DNA from: Sipunculus nudus
Taxonomy: Eukaryota; Annelida; Sipuncula; Golfingiida; Sipunculidae
Assembly (NCBI GenBank): GCA_026874595.1
Contig: CM049306.1
Location: forward strand, 102,685,142-102,749,141
Reading direction: 5' to 3'
DNA length: 64,000 nt
Shown piece after piece: positions 28,101 to 43,100 of the stretch. The notes below the pieces were generated by a model, which was not told the origin of the DNA, searched no databases, and saw nothing but the letters and a program-made list of their open reading frames with translations. Position numbers and translations under genes: made by a program. Within the stretch, counting starts at the first letter, position 1. Each line of letters opens with the position of its first letter.

Positions 28101-31100
28101 AAATGATCAGTGATGTAGAGGGATTAAAAAAGACATTGAAATCATTGAAAGTGAAGCATACAGTCAAGTACTTAAAGGTAGGTAATGTTTAATGTTTTAT
28201 AGCCAAAATGTTTAAGAGTATAAGGTTAATTGTATGACATGTTTTACAGGTGGTTCCTCTCTTGAAACTGTGAATATTCCAGATACAATATCACCTTATG
28301 TCAGGTTCACTTATATTAGATACCTATATATTCTGATTATTCCCAACATCTCCCTGCAGAGTCAAAGTCTGGTTGAGTATGGCTTGTATTGAACCTGTGT
28401 CAAAGTCATTATTCACTCCCCTCTACTTTGATACATCAGCACTTTACCATATACTGTTATAATTATAAGGCAGCAAAGTTTGTTGCACAAAGTTAGATAG
28501 CCCTTGATTTTCCTACGTTTTCTAATCTTAATCCTTTAAACTATTTCTTGTTCAGTTCAAGGTGAATAAATAGAAATCTTAATATAAATAATATTTATAT
28601 AATATATTAACATAAGAAATAATATATATATATGTATACACACACGAAAATATGAATTCCATGTTCTCATTTTTTAGGTAAAGATAATAATAGACATCCT
28701 TGTAAAGCCATAATATTAGATTTTCTATTTAGGAACATTTTTGTGCAAACTGATGTGTCCCCAACCATATATTTTGTAAATACAGGGGAATCTCGATTTT
28801 ATTCAAACTGATGGTATCTGGAGTTGCCCATCATAGAGAGGTGCCCATAGTAGAGATGTTACAGAGGTTTTAATCTAATTACCATTGGACTGTCTCAAGT
28901 GTTTGTAATATAGAGGTACCCATAACAGAGAGATGCCTGTAAAGAAAGGTTTCCCAGTGTATTCACCTGCAGCATCAGATTTGTAAACTCAGCATATTCT
29001 TGTTTATGTATTGTGATACCTGGTGTTGTAGGACATTTTGTTGCTGGATGTGGGTCTGTGGCATGGAGAAGGGTCAGCGCTTGTTCCTGCTTGGGTTGCT
29101 ATGACCATAGCAGACTTCAGTCATAACAGTATCAGGGCCATTGATGAATCGGTGGTAAGAGATACTTTATAACATCAACTTTCACCTTATGACTAAAAAC
29201 TGTGTATTAATATAGGAATCCTCTAGATAAATAAATCAATATCAGTATTTAAACTTGCACTGTGTGTATATTGTAAATTTCTACATGGAAACTATAACAT
29301 TGTCCTGAGGTTATATAAAATTTCTGTCATTAAATATATGTACTATGTGTATAGAAACTGGTGCCCCGCCTGGATATGTTATATTTTACATGCACTATGT
29401 ATAGAAACTGATGCCAGGCCTTGATATGCTATATTATACATTTACTGTGTGTAAAGAAACTGGTGCCCCGCTTGGAGAGCTTGGGTCTGAGTCATAATGA
29501 GCTGGCCGATATCAACCACCTGCAACACTTGAGTGCCCTAATCCAGTTGGATCTGTCATACAACCAGATCCGTCACCTTGAGGCTCTCCATACCAAACTT
29601 GGCAACCTCAAGTGTCTCACAGTGGCCAACAACAAGCTGGAGAGTCTGAAAGGTATGAGCAAAAATCAGACCACCTAACTATGGGTAATAGCTAGAGAGT
29701 CAATGTCAGACTACCTAGTGATGGGTAATAACTAGCCTACTTAGTAAGCCTCCCAGTGAGGCTTACGAGCACTCTTTTGAAAATATTGATGTGCGAGCGA
29801 GGACACAGAAATTTAGATAAATCATATAATAAGCTTAAAATAAACAAACATGGGTCTTAACTGGATGTGTGAACCATTTCTAATAAGTGAAAACGAGAAA
29901 ATTTGCAAGTGGCTACTAGCCCCGCTTAGACCCATTGTTTTGCTTGCACTTTCTGTTTTATTCACTAGATGGCACTATTTTAGGGACCAGGCAGTAAATC
30001 ATATGCTTGGAATTAAGTTGGATTTCCATGATGAATGAGCCTGAAACCTAACAGCCAGTCAGAGGAAGGACTTTGAAAACTGGCTTCTCCCTGTGTCCTT
30101 GAACCTAAAGCTACATATCATGTTTGGTTAGAAACCTGCGAGCTTCGCTTCTTTACTTTGCCCCTGGATTATACCGGTATGTTTAATTTTCTAATTTGAG
30201 CAAGACAACAAGTAAGGAGTCGAAGTTAAGGGTATGTTAGCTAGATTATGTTTGGTAATTTGGCCAAAGGAGGGACATTTAGTGATATCAGATAGGGCAC
30301 CACAAGAATGCATGCATTGCTCTCTGTCTCTGTATTATAGAGACAGACACTCTGTCTAGGTAATAACTAGAGAGCCAATGTCAGACTACCTAATCATTGG
30401 TAAAAACTAGAGTGGCTATGTCAGACTACCTAACTATGGGTAATAACCAGAGTGGCAATGTCAGACTACCTAATGATGGGTAATGAATAGAGAGCCTTTG
30501 TCAGACCACCTAACCATGGCTAATAACCAGAGTGGCAATGTCAGACTACCGAATGATGGGTAATAAATTGAGAGCCATTGTCAGACCAACTTACCATGGC
30601 TAATAACCAGAGTGGCAATGTCAGACTACCTAATGATGGGTAATAAATCGAGAGCCATTGTCAGACCACCTAACTATGGGTAATAACCAGAGTGGCAATG
30701 TCAGACTACCTGACTATGGGTAATAACCAGAGTGGCAATGTCAGACCACCTAACTATGGGTAATAACCAGAGTGGCAATGTCAGACTACCTAATGATGGG
30801 TAATAAATCGAGAGCCATTGTCAGACCACCTAACAATGGGTAATAACCAGAGTGGCAATGTCAGACTACCTAATGATGGGTAATAAATCGAGAGCCATTG
30901 TCAGGCCACCTTACCATGGGTAATAACCAGAGTGGCAATGTCAGACTACCTAATGATGGGTAATAAATAGAGAGCCATTGTCAGGCCACCTTACCATGGG
31001 TAATAACCAGAGTGGCAATGTCAGACTACCTAATGATGGGTAATAAATCGAGAGCCATTGTCAGACCACCTAACTATGGGTAATAACCAGAGTGGCAATG

Positions 31101-34100
31101 TCAGACTACCTGACTATGGGTAATAACCAGAGTGGCAATGTCAGACCACCTAACTATGGGTAATAACCAGAGTGGCAATGTCAGACTACCTAATGATGGG
31201 TAATAAATCGAGAGCCATTGTCAGACCACCTAACTATGGGTAATAACCAGAGTGGCAATGTCAGACTACCTGACTATGGGTAATAACCAGAGTGGCAATG
31301 TCAGACCACCTAACTATGGGTAATAACCAGAGTGGCAATGTCAGACTACCTAATGATGGGTAATAAATCGAGAGCCATTGTCAGACCACCTAACAATGGG
31401 TAATAACCAGAGTGGCAATGTCAGACTACCTAATGATGGGTAATAAATCGAGAGCCATTGTCAGGCCACCTTACCATGGGTAATAACCAGAGTGGCAATG
31501 TTAGACTACCTAATGATGGATAATAAATAGAGAGCCATTGTCAGGCCACCTTACCATGGGTAATAACCAGAGTGGCAATGTCAGACTACCTAATGATGGG
31601 TAATAAATCGAGAGCCATTGTCAGACCACCTAACTATGGGTAATAACCAGAGTGGCAATGTCAGACTACCTGACTATGGGTAATAACCAGAGTGGCAATG
31701 TCAGACCACCTAACTATGGGTAATAACCAGAGTGGCAATGTCAGACTACCTAATGATGGGTAATAAATCGAGAGCCATTGTCAGACCACCTAACAATGGG
31801 TAATAACCAGAGTGGCAATGTCAGACTACCTAATGATGGGTAATAAATCGAGAGCCATTGTCAGACCACCTAACTATAGGTAATAACCAGAGTGGCAATG
31901 TCAGACTACCTATTGATGGGTAATAAATCGAGAGCCATTGTCAGACCACCTTACCATGGGTAATAACCAGAGTGGCAATGTCAGACTACCTAATGATGGG
32001 TAATAAATCGAGAGCCATTGTCAGACCACCTAACTATAGGTAATAACCAGAGTGGCAATGTCAGACTACCTATTGATGGGTAATAAATCGAGAGCCATTG
32101 TCAGACCACCTAACTATGGGTAATAACCAGAGTGGCAATGTCAGACTACCTAATGATGGGTAATAAATCGAGAGCCATTGTCAGGCCACCTTACCATGGG
32201 TAATAACCAGAGTGGCAATGTCAGACTACCTATTGATGGGTAATAAATCGAGAGCCATTGTCAGGCCACCTTACCATGGGTAATAACCAGAGTGGCAATG
32301 TCAGACTACCTATTGATGGGTAATAAATCGAGAGCCATTGTCAGACCACCTAACTATAGGTAATAACCAGAGTGGCAATGTCAGACTACCTATTGATGGG
32401 TAATAAATCGAGAGCCATTGTCAGACCACCTAACTATGGGTAATAACCAGAGTGGCAATGTCAGACTACCTATTGATGGGTAATAAATCGAGAGCCATTG
32501 TCAGGCCACCTTACCATGGGTAATAACCAGAGTGGCAATGTCAGACTACCTAATGATGGGTAATAAATCGAGAGCCATTGTCAGACCACCTAACAATGGG
32601 TAATAACCAGAGTGGCAATGTCAGACTACCTAATGATGGGTAATAAATTGAGAGCCATTGTCAGACCACCTAACTATAGGTAATAACCAGAGTGGCAATG
32701 TCAGACTACCTATTGATGGGTAATAAATCGAGAGCCATTGTCAGACCACCTAACTATGGGTAATAACCAGAGTGGCAATGTCAGACTACCTAATGATGGG
32801 TAATAAATCGAGAGCCATTGTCAGGCCACTTAACTATGGGCAATAACCAGAGTGGCAATGTCAGACCACCTAACTATGGGTAATAACCAGAGTGGCAATG
32901 TCAGACTACCTAATGATGGGTAATAAATAGAGAGCCATTGTCAGGCCACCTAACTATGGGTAATAACCAGAGTGGCAATGTCAGACCACCTAACTATGGG
33001 TAATAACCAGAGTGGCAATGTCAGACTACCTAATGATGGGTAATAAATAGGGGCCATTGTCAGGCCACCTAACTATGGGTAATAACCAGAGTGGCAATGT
33101 CAGACCACCTAACTATAAGTAATAACCAGAGTGGCAATGTCAGACTACCTAATGATGGGTAATAAATAGAGAGCCATTGTCAGGCCACCTAACTATGGGT
33201 AATAACCAGAGTGGCAATGTCAGACCACCTAACTATGGGTAAAAACCAGAGTGGCAATGTCAGACTACCTAATGATGGGTAATAAATCGAGAGCCATTGT
33301 CAGACCACCTAACTATGGGTAATAACCAGAGTGGCAATGTCAGACTACCTAATGATGGGTAATAAGTCGAGAGCCATTGTCAGGCCACCTAACAATGGGT
33401 AATAACCAGAATGGCAATGTCAGACTACCTAATGATGGGTAATAAATCCAGAGCCATTGTCAGGCCACCTAACTATGGGTAATAACCAGAGTGACAATGT
33501 CAGACCACCTAACTATGGGTAATAACCAGAGTGGCAATGTCAGACTACCTAATGATGGGTAATAAATCGAGAGCCATTGTCAGGCCACCTAACTATGGGT
33601 AATAACCAGAGTGGCAATGTCAGACCACCTAACTATGGGTAATAACCAGAGTGGCAATGTCAGACTACCTAATGATGGGTAATAAATAGAGAGCCAATGT
33701 CAGACCACCTAACTATGGGTAATAACCAGAGTGGCAATGTCAGACTACCTAATGATGGGTTATAAATAGAGAGCCATTGTCAGACCACCTAACTATGGGT
33801 AATAACCAGAGTGGCAATGTCAGACTACCTAATGATGGGTAATAAATAGAGAGCCATTGTCAGACCACCTAACCATGGGTAATAACCAGAGAGGCAATGT
33901 TAGACTACCTAATGATGGGTAATAAATAGAGAGCCATTGTCAGACCACCTAACTATGGGTAATAACCAGAGTGGCTATGTCAGACTACCTAACTATGGGT
34001 AATAACCAGAGTGGCAATGTCAGACTACCTAATGATGGGTAATAAATAGAGAGCCATTGTCAGACCACCTAACTATGGGTAATAACCAGAGTGGCAATGT

Positions 34101-37100
34101 CAGACTACCTGACTATGGGTAATAACCAGAGGGGCAATGTCAGACTACCTAACTATGGGTTATAACCAGAGTGGCAATGTTAGACTACCTAATGATGGGT
34201 AATAAATAGAGAGCCATTGTCAGACCACCTAACTATGGGTAATAACCAGAGTGGCAATGTCAGACTACCTAATGATGGGTAATAAATAGAGAGCCATTGT
34301 CAGGCCACCTAACTATGGGAATAACCAGAGTGGCAATGTCAGACTACCTAATGATGGTTAATAAATAGAGAGCCATTGTCAGACCACCTAACTATGGGTA
34401 ATAACCAGAGTAGCAATGTCAGACCACCTAACTATGGGTAATAACCAGAGTGGCAATGTCAGACCACCTAACTATGGGTAATAACCAGAGTGGCAATGTC
34501 AGACTACCTAACTATGGGTAATAACCAGAGTGGCAATGTCAGACTACCTAATGATGGGTAATAAATAGAGAGCCATTGTCAGGCCACCTAACTATGGGTA
34601 ATAACCAGAGTGGCAATGTCAGACCAACTAACTATGGGTAATAACCAGAGTGGCAATGTCAGACCACCTAATATGGGTAATAACCAGAGGGGCAATGTCA
34701 GACCAACTAACTATGGGTAATAACCAGAGTGGCAATGTCAGACTACCTAATGATGAGTAATAAATAGAGAGCCATTGTCAGACCACCTAACTATGGGTAA
34801 TAACCAGAGTGGCAATGTCAGACTACCTAATGATGGGTAATAACTAGAGCCTATGTCAGACTACCTAACAGTGTGTAATAACTAAAGAGCCAATGCCAGA
34901 CCACTTTATAATGGGTTATAACTAGAGATTACATGTCAGACAACCTAACAATGGGTAATAACTAGATTGCCTATGTCAGACTACCTAATCATTGGTAATA
35001 ATTAGAGCCAATGTCAGACTACCTTACGATGGGTAATAACTAGACAGCGGATGCCAGACCATCTAACCATATTACAAGCTGTGAATAAGTAGCTTAATAA
35101 AATTATTATGGGAAATGTCTCCAGTTCATCACATCTCTATCACAGAGCTTTTGGTGAAAGGTTTGTTTGATAGTTTTGTTCATTCACTCTGGCTGGTTAA
35201 ATGGTAATTATTGATACATTTGAATATGGAACAGGGACTTGATTTTCAGATGAACATTTTTTGTAAGATAATTTGTAGATCTCAAAGTTCAGCTAAATGG
35301 CTCTTCTTTTGTTTTCAGGTTTTGCTAAACTATACTCTTTACAAACACTGGATGTCAGCAACAATGAAATTTCTCAGGTATGTTACATGGAGGTGACAAG
35401 AGGTCCAGGTGGATGGAAGTTTGAATAAACAACACTTTTCAGAATTTATGCTCAAAATTTCATATTTCCCCCATTTTCTTTATGCTCTGAAGTTTTCATA
35501 TTTACCCCCTTTCCTGTGTCCTGAAGAGTGTATGGCGTTAATCTATCAAAGTCATTGATTATAAATAAATACAGATCTATAGGCTACTAGATATTATAGT
35601 ATTATTTAAACTCTCATACCATTATATACTTGAAATTACTGTTTTCCTGAATATATGAAATTTCTGTTGGTATAATGTTGCCTCACCACTTCAGTGTTAT
35701 TTATACTGTAGGTCCTGGAGGTGAGACATATTGGAGGTCTGCCATGCCTTGAGAGCCTCATCTTGACCAGTAATCCTGTGACCATTGTCCTCGACTACAG
35801 GACCAGAATTCTAGAACTGTTTGGGACCAGGGCTGCAGAGGTATTGGTGTAGTGTTGCTTTCTTGGTTGCAGTAATGCTATCATTACTGAACCATTATGA
35901 TATCATACAAGTGACCACAGGAAAAGTAACTGTGTCATCTGAATAAAAACACTTGCAATTCATATTTCTGTCTGGGAAAAAAAACTGCTTGAATGTCTGA
36001 AATTAAATTTTTGTTGTCATTCATTCTTTGTGAATATAAATCCTGTTTGTAATCTTGGTTTATTTTCTATTTGCTAAGGTATTTTTCAGCAAGGGAGGAT
36101 AGAAGCTCATGTAATTTTATGTGCCCACAACATCTGGTGAAGAGGATTTTAATTAAGTATTTTATCACAAAGCCTCTGTCATTGTCATATTGATACCTTT
36201 ATACAAAGGCCACATTTCCTGTATATTGTACTTGCTTGTCAATTGTTTGCTATAACTGTAATGTAAAAAGGCCACAATATTGTTCCACTCTAGGTGTCAT
36301 TGGATAATCAAAAGCCAACTCAGAAAGAAGTGGATACAGTAAATATACTGCTGGCAATACAAAAGTCCAAGGACATCAGGGTCAAAGGGAAAAAGGCTGG
36401 CAAGAAAGTGAAGGTAGGCTGTTGTGCTGGTACAAATTCTCCGTTTACTAGGCATGGTGTTAGCATGGTCATCATTTTTCTTCTGCTGCTGAATACAAGA
36501 TCATAAGTTAGCTAGAGAAAGGAAGGGCAAATCAAAATTTCATTACACTTGAAATGTTATCCAAGACTATATGTTTTATTAAGTTATCTGCATCTCGGTC
36601 TTTCACCACAAAATAATAAAACTTACAAAATTTAAAAAAAAAAGGAATTACTGGAACTTCAGGTATTTCCTGTTGCTAATAAAATGATTGTCAATGATCT
36701 ATAACTGAATCAAGTACCTGTTACTGCTTAATATGAATATGTTCACTTTTTCCATATCTTAAAAAAATATGAAAGTTTTGAAATTATGATCAGTTAACCC
36801 ACTGTCAATCTGTTGTCTGAAATGAATTGGAATATTGCTTTTGTTATGTATCCAGGTAAAAATAGCAACTGGTGATTTGCATGTCAGGCTGTTTGGAATG
36901 TTATTTCATGGTATGTATTCAACTATTAATGCTTACTGAGACATTCACAGAATATCTTCAGTGTATGCTACCTTCAGGTGTATATTTGGTTGTTTATTTC
37001 CTGTTCATTTTCTTACTGAACATTCAGGCTTGAGACTTAATTTTCCTGACAAAACCAATCATTGGGGAATTTCAGCTGTGATTATCAGATGATGTCTACC

Positions 37101-40100
37101 TGCAGCAGTATAATATAACCAGATGTCAGAGCTTGGTCAATTTATCTGGTAATGCTAATGACCGTCGGATGAAGGCATCAGCAGTAAATCTGGCCACGCA
37201 CACATAATTAAATTGCAAGATGTTAGAGTAACATGTTGGAGCTGTCTTTTGCAATTGATACTTTTTTATATTCAAAGGTATAAAATTATATATATTATCA
37301 TCTGGCAAATTCCAAATAACTGACTTAAATTCCGTAACCTTAACTTTATTACGTGAATGTATCCAGGTGTCAGAAATTAATAAATACAGGAGCCTTACTG
37401 GATGAAAATCACACGTATCTCTCTAATATGACTGAGTATAGATAATCACAGCTGGGATTAGTCTGTTTTGTCAGGTATATATCTGGTAGCTTAATCACCG
37501 CAGCTGGTTGTGCCTCCCCCACTTCAGGTAGCCACAGAGGTGAACATTACAGATAACGAGGGCGGGAGTCAGAGTGAACCGTCAGGGCAGGACTCCAGTA
37601 ACCTTCCAGGTAATCACGTATGTATCTTGAGTTCTTTTCTCTCTTCCTGTATCACTGATCGCACTCGCTGCACATCTAGTCTGCTGTTAGATCTTCCAGG
37701 TAATTATATACTGTCACTCACACCCTGTACAGCACAGAACACAGCATGGCTCAGCCTCACAGTTGTACACTAAGTGTTGCACCAACTAATTTGCATATGA
37801 ATATTATTTTGATACTAGCAAATTAAGACTTTATGAATATTTAGGATGTGTAAAATATTCCATTAACATTAGCAGGAGACTATGAGGCATCATTCATTAG
37901 TTTTGATTTCTCATGCATGATTTAACAGAAAACCAAATCATTAACGTACAAATGCCTTACAATTATCATCTTTAAATATTTTATGTAGTTTTCTCATCAT
38001 TGGAACTAATTAGCCAATAATTGTATCCCAGACTAAGTCAGGATACTTCGGTTTAGGAACAGTCGCATTGCCGCCGCAGAGATTTCTTTCAGGCGAGATA
38101 ACTCGAAAAATATTTCATGTCATGACCTTTACTAGGAGACTGACCTTGACCTTGTGAAGTTCCATTTTGGGGAAAATCCCACAAATTCTTAGATATCTCA
38201 AGAAATATTGCATGGGTTGATCCAAAAATCAAATTGACCGAAGATCTTGGATAGATTTGTCTCCTGTGGAAGACATGTGGCGCAACCTATCCTTTTCTTG
38301 TATTTGAGCCTTCTAATACCCCATCATCGCCACTTGACAGTTCTGTAAGTATTATTAGTAAAAAGCTAATGGACAGATTAGGCTAAAATTATGCATGTCC
38401 ATTGATCTTGGATACCTCCATCTTGTATTCAAGACTGGTAGTGCAATCTAAAATTGTTTTTGTGTGGTGTCCATCCGTACATTTGCTTTATGTGAAAATT
38501 GCTCATATCTCAGGAGTGGTTCAATGTATTGGTCTGAAATTTTGCATGTACTTCCATCTTGGGGAGTTTTCTCATAAAGCTGACATGTGGTACCACCTAC
38601 CCTTCCATTTTCCTAGTATAAATTAATGCCCTTTTCTTGGGCATGATTTGCCAGTTTGGCCTGAAATAATGCTTGTCCATAGTTCTCGGGTACCTCCATT
38701 TCACATTCAAGACTGGTGGCGCCATCTGCAATAGTTTGCGTGTGGTGTCTATCTGTAGATTTGCTGTAGGTGAAAAGTGCTCATATCTGAGGAATCGTTC
38801 ATAGTGTTGGTCTGCAATTTAGAATGAATATATATCTTGGAGAGTATACTCATGAACCAAACAGAAGGCTTCACCTAAATTACCATTGTATAAATTAATC
38901 CCCTTTTCTCAAGAGTGATTCACCATATCGGCCCCCAAATTTTTCTTAAAAAATTTTTTTTAAGTTGATAGATGGAAGAAACCATGGTTGCCTACCAAGT
39001 GTCAGTATATGCTGCTGAAGATGGGGGCCTATTCTTAATGGGGGGGGGGGGGGGGGGGGGGTTCTAGGGATACTATGGCACCTGTGGTGCCAAAAATTTC
39101 TAGTTTAATTAATTGATTTAAAGTAATGTCTGTCACAGTTTCCATGGACAATTTGAACCCTGCATGTGCCATTATTTATTTAGCTAACTGAGATCCAGTA
39201 CCAGAACCGTGTATGGCATTTGTGATATTGCTAACATTGTTTGGTTTCTTGTCAACCTGTAACTTTACAACCTGTAACTTTTGTTTACTAATAGTAAACA
39301 TTAACAAATATGATCACTAAAACATGAGAATTAAGGTTTTTGCAGCTTAATTGTTATTAACCAGATTTTACTAAGTTTCATATGGTGAACATAGCATACT
39401 GGATGCTACCCTTAAGACTAGAGCTAACATAACTGCATGTGTTACTCTCCCTGCATGTAGTGATATCTGATAGAAAGCTTTGGTTGGTGAGATCACATAC
39501 CCTCTGTATAAGTCATGTGACTTAATATAATTTTGTTTTGATATTGAGGAAACGGGGAGTGATCATTTTTATGTAAGAAGGTTTAAAATTTCACAATTTT
39601 GTTCTGATGCTCAAAACTATAAACACATTAAAAAATGGGTAATGTAGTCTGGCATATTATAAAATATCATCAAAATCTGGGGTGTCATATTTGGGGCTAG
39701 AGATTTATTTTATACCTTATTGATATGTCAAGACCTAAAGTATTCCATAGTACAGATGGTGATGTATCTGCAGTGACAAAGGTGACAGATGAGGTTGTGG
39801 GGCAGAATACGGAGGGTGGAGAAAGCGATGCTTTCCGTTGTCATGTGGAGGACATACGCAGGCAGGGGGGTCCTGGCTGGCTTAGCATGTACAACCAGCT
39901 TCACCGCACATCAGCTAACCTCCAGGTAGATAAGTAACTAACTTGATACCCTTACAGGTGGATAAGTGACAAACTTCATATCACTATAGGTAGATAAGTA
40001 ACAAACTACATATCCCTACAGGTAGATAGGTAACAAACTACATATCCCTACAGGTAGATAAGTAACAAACTTCATACTCTTACAGGTAGATAGGTAATTC

Positions 40101-43100
40101 ACAACATACCCTAACAGTGGATAAGTAATTCACTACATATCCTTATATGGAGATAAGTAACAATCTACATACTCTTGTTCATAGGTAGATATATCACAAA
40201 CTACAAACCATTACTGGTAGATAAGTAAGCCATTACATACCCTTACAGATAGATAAGTGACTCACTACATCATACAGATATATCATTGAACTACCACACC
40301 CAGCCCCACCACCCTCTGCTGGCCACAAGATAAGTTATTCACAACATCTTACAGTCAGATAAGTAATAAACTACATCATAAAGGTTGATAATAGACAATT
40401 TCCTACAGTTAGGTAAGTAGCAAAGTAAAACCAGCTTAACCATACAACAGCTAACATCCAGGTAGATATGTAACTCATTAAGATACGTAACTCATTATAT
40501 CTTTCAGTGAGGTATGTAACCAATTTTATACCCTGTTTTACCAGTGTATTGTAACAAGCTTGACCCTTTGTGTTCATGTAATCCTGTTCAGCCTGTAATT
40601 GTCTGCACCATTAACATCACTCATCAGTATCATAACACCTTATTTAATACATATATTTCCTTAACAAGTTTATGATTCATTTAATATATCTTGATGACCC
40701 AAAAAATGTACCGGAGAGTCCAAACAATATTTTAACTGCAGGAGATGCTCAAACATCTGAACATATTTATAACTGGTAGGTCATCAGGAACATTGTGATT
40801 GGTTGTCCTCTTGTCTGTGCAATTAGATCCTCTTTTTGGACTTCTGATTTGCTCAGTGTTTTGTCATCATAGCTTATTCGAATATTAAATCAGTCACGCT
40901 CTCTGTAGGTTTAAAGTTCATCGGTAACTATTTAATTTGAACAAGTTAAGTACAAAAACTTATATTTTCTTTGGATCTGATTGAATTGAATGGAAGCCCA
41001 TCTGTCCACTTGCAGAGGGTGCTGCATGTTCTCAGCATGTGTCCCACCAGAGGGTCACAGTGCCAGGGTTTTACTCTACTAATATTGCTCCATGCTATTT
41101 TATAAAACTTAAGTACACAGTTAAACCACTGACATCTGAGAATAGTCTTCTCCAAAGATGTTTAATTTCAGATTAAAATGGTAAAATCAGATCCACACAG
41201 AAGCTCAAAGTTGAACCATGAAAGTGTTGACCTATTACAGCTTGCATTGACAGAGCGTCATACTGAAATGTATCCATGATGTAACCTATACCTAATGCTC
41301 AAATTAGAATGATAAGCAAAATCCTTTCAGTACATACCTCTGCAAAGGCAAACAGTCATACTGGATCTGTCCTGTTTTTTTAACATACATTATAATTGAA
41401 TGAAATTTCACCTTTGCTCATATTCTGGACTTTAACATATTTATATGGAAATCACTAAATAGTCTTTGCATAAATCTGTTAACAAATAAACAAATACTTT
41501 TGGAAACATAACCTCCTTATGAAAAATATAATAAATATGAAAATAAATGAGATTATTGTCTGCTGAACTATAGCTTAGATCTTACATGTCAGCATGGGTG
41601 CTTGGACTTCTTATTTGTGACTCACCTTTGATTAAAGTGGTGAACGGGTGCATCATACTTTTATACAAAAAAACTGTTATTAAGTAATGTTTCAAACAGT
41701 TCAAGAGAACACAGTGGTGACATCACAGTTGTTTTAAACAATATTTGCCCTAATTCAGACAACCTCTGTAATATAAATATGTTTCCTATGTTATAGGGAT
41801 AAACAAATATGGCCTCCTTCAGAGGATGCCAGTGTCTTTTGCATTTGTTCTATAGATAAATCGACATCATCACAAAGTGAATATATTTGTCCACAGGGAT
41901 GTTAAAACAGATAAATTAAAATAAGTGCCTAGGCTTCGTGCTTTTTGGATTTGTTTTCTGGCAGACTAAATCCAGTGGTTAAAAATTGAAATGTCAATAA
42001 CATTTAATGAATTTTTGAAGAAATAGTATGATTAAAAGATATTGTACACATAGGTGAGGGTACAGTAATCAGATATCATCTGGTGTTATGGGTTTCCATA
42101 TGTTTGAATTAATCAGATTTAGAATAGGATTTTAGTTCAATCCTTTATAGATTTATTGCATTTCTAAAGCATTCCTTCATATCATGAAGGAGTTATTTAT
42201 TGAGATAGTTCTTATTTATGAGTAATGAGACTGATTAGAGTGAAAAATTGGTTATTTTATGAAGATAAAGCTTTTATTATTTCTGATTTGCTCAGTTAAC
42301 AAGAAATTACAGAAATTAACAAAATTAAGAAACTTACAAAATCAGTGTGTGTATTGTGCTTTTATCTTTACTACAAGAGCGTAAATCATGAAGATGGAAC
42401 TCACCAGGAGCAGAAACAGATCCTGGAAGTGACACCAGAAGGCGCTAGTGCAGCTGCAGCCACGGAATCCTCGGCAGGATCCAGCCATGCCAAGACCCTG
42501 CCTGTGTCTGTCCTCAGCTCCCCACCTGAGCCAGCGTATGGATATTCTAGCCCTAACAGGTGTGATATACTCATTGTCTGTAACAGAAAGAAATGAAAAG
42601 ACATAGATATACTGAGAAAATCACTGACACACTCTTTCTTCCTTTAAACACTGTTTTGAGCTTTAACCCTTTACTGTTTACATTTATTTTAGATTTCCGA
42701 CAAATTCTGACACTGTTCTTGCATACATGCTGCATATAAATGCAGTATGCAATTACTTCTAGTGATCAAAATCATAAATAAATGTAAATGGTTATAAAGC
42801 TGTAAATTTCATATTTTAGAGGAGTGTAATGCATGCTGGCATGATGAATATGGTGACTTTTCACTTGATATAAAAGATGAATCTGATCCATGCAGGACAG
42901 ATATTAAATGGAAATATGACACAGCTACTTTGATTATCCCTTATCTCTGAGACTGATCATCGGTGCACTGGAAAAGAGTAACCTCATTCAGTTTTGCCAT
43001 GTTTTATTAACTCAAGTGTGTAGGTACTTAACTATAATTCAGTTTACAGACATTAAGCTCACCCATTGTAACCTCTGAAAAATCAAACGGAAGGGTTAAG

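Noticed and set aside
30358-35065. CRISPR-like array
   Set aside because: The monomers are contiguous with no unique spacers, and the sequence lies in an intron of an animal gene.
39725-39740. ATG at 39725 as a separate gene start
   Set aside because: The frame joins NISCH exons 14 and 16 in phase through an internal acceptor and ends in a donor, so an internal exon explains it better.
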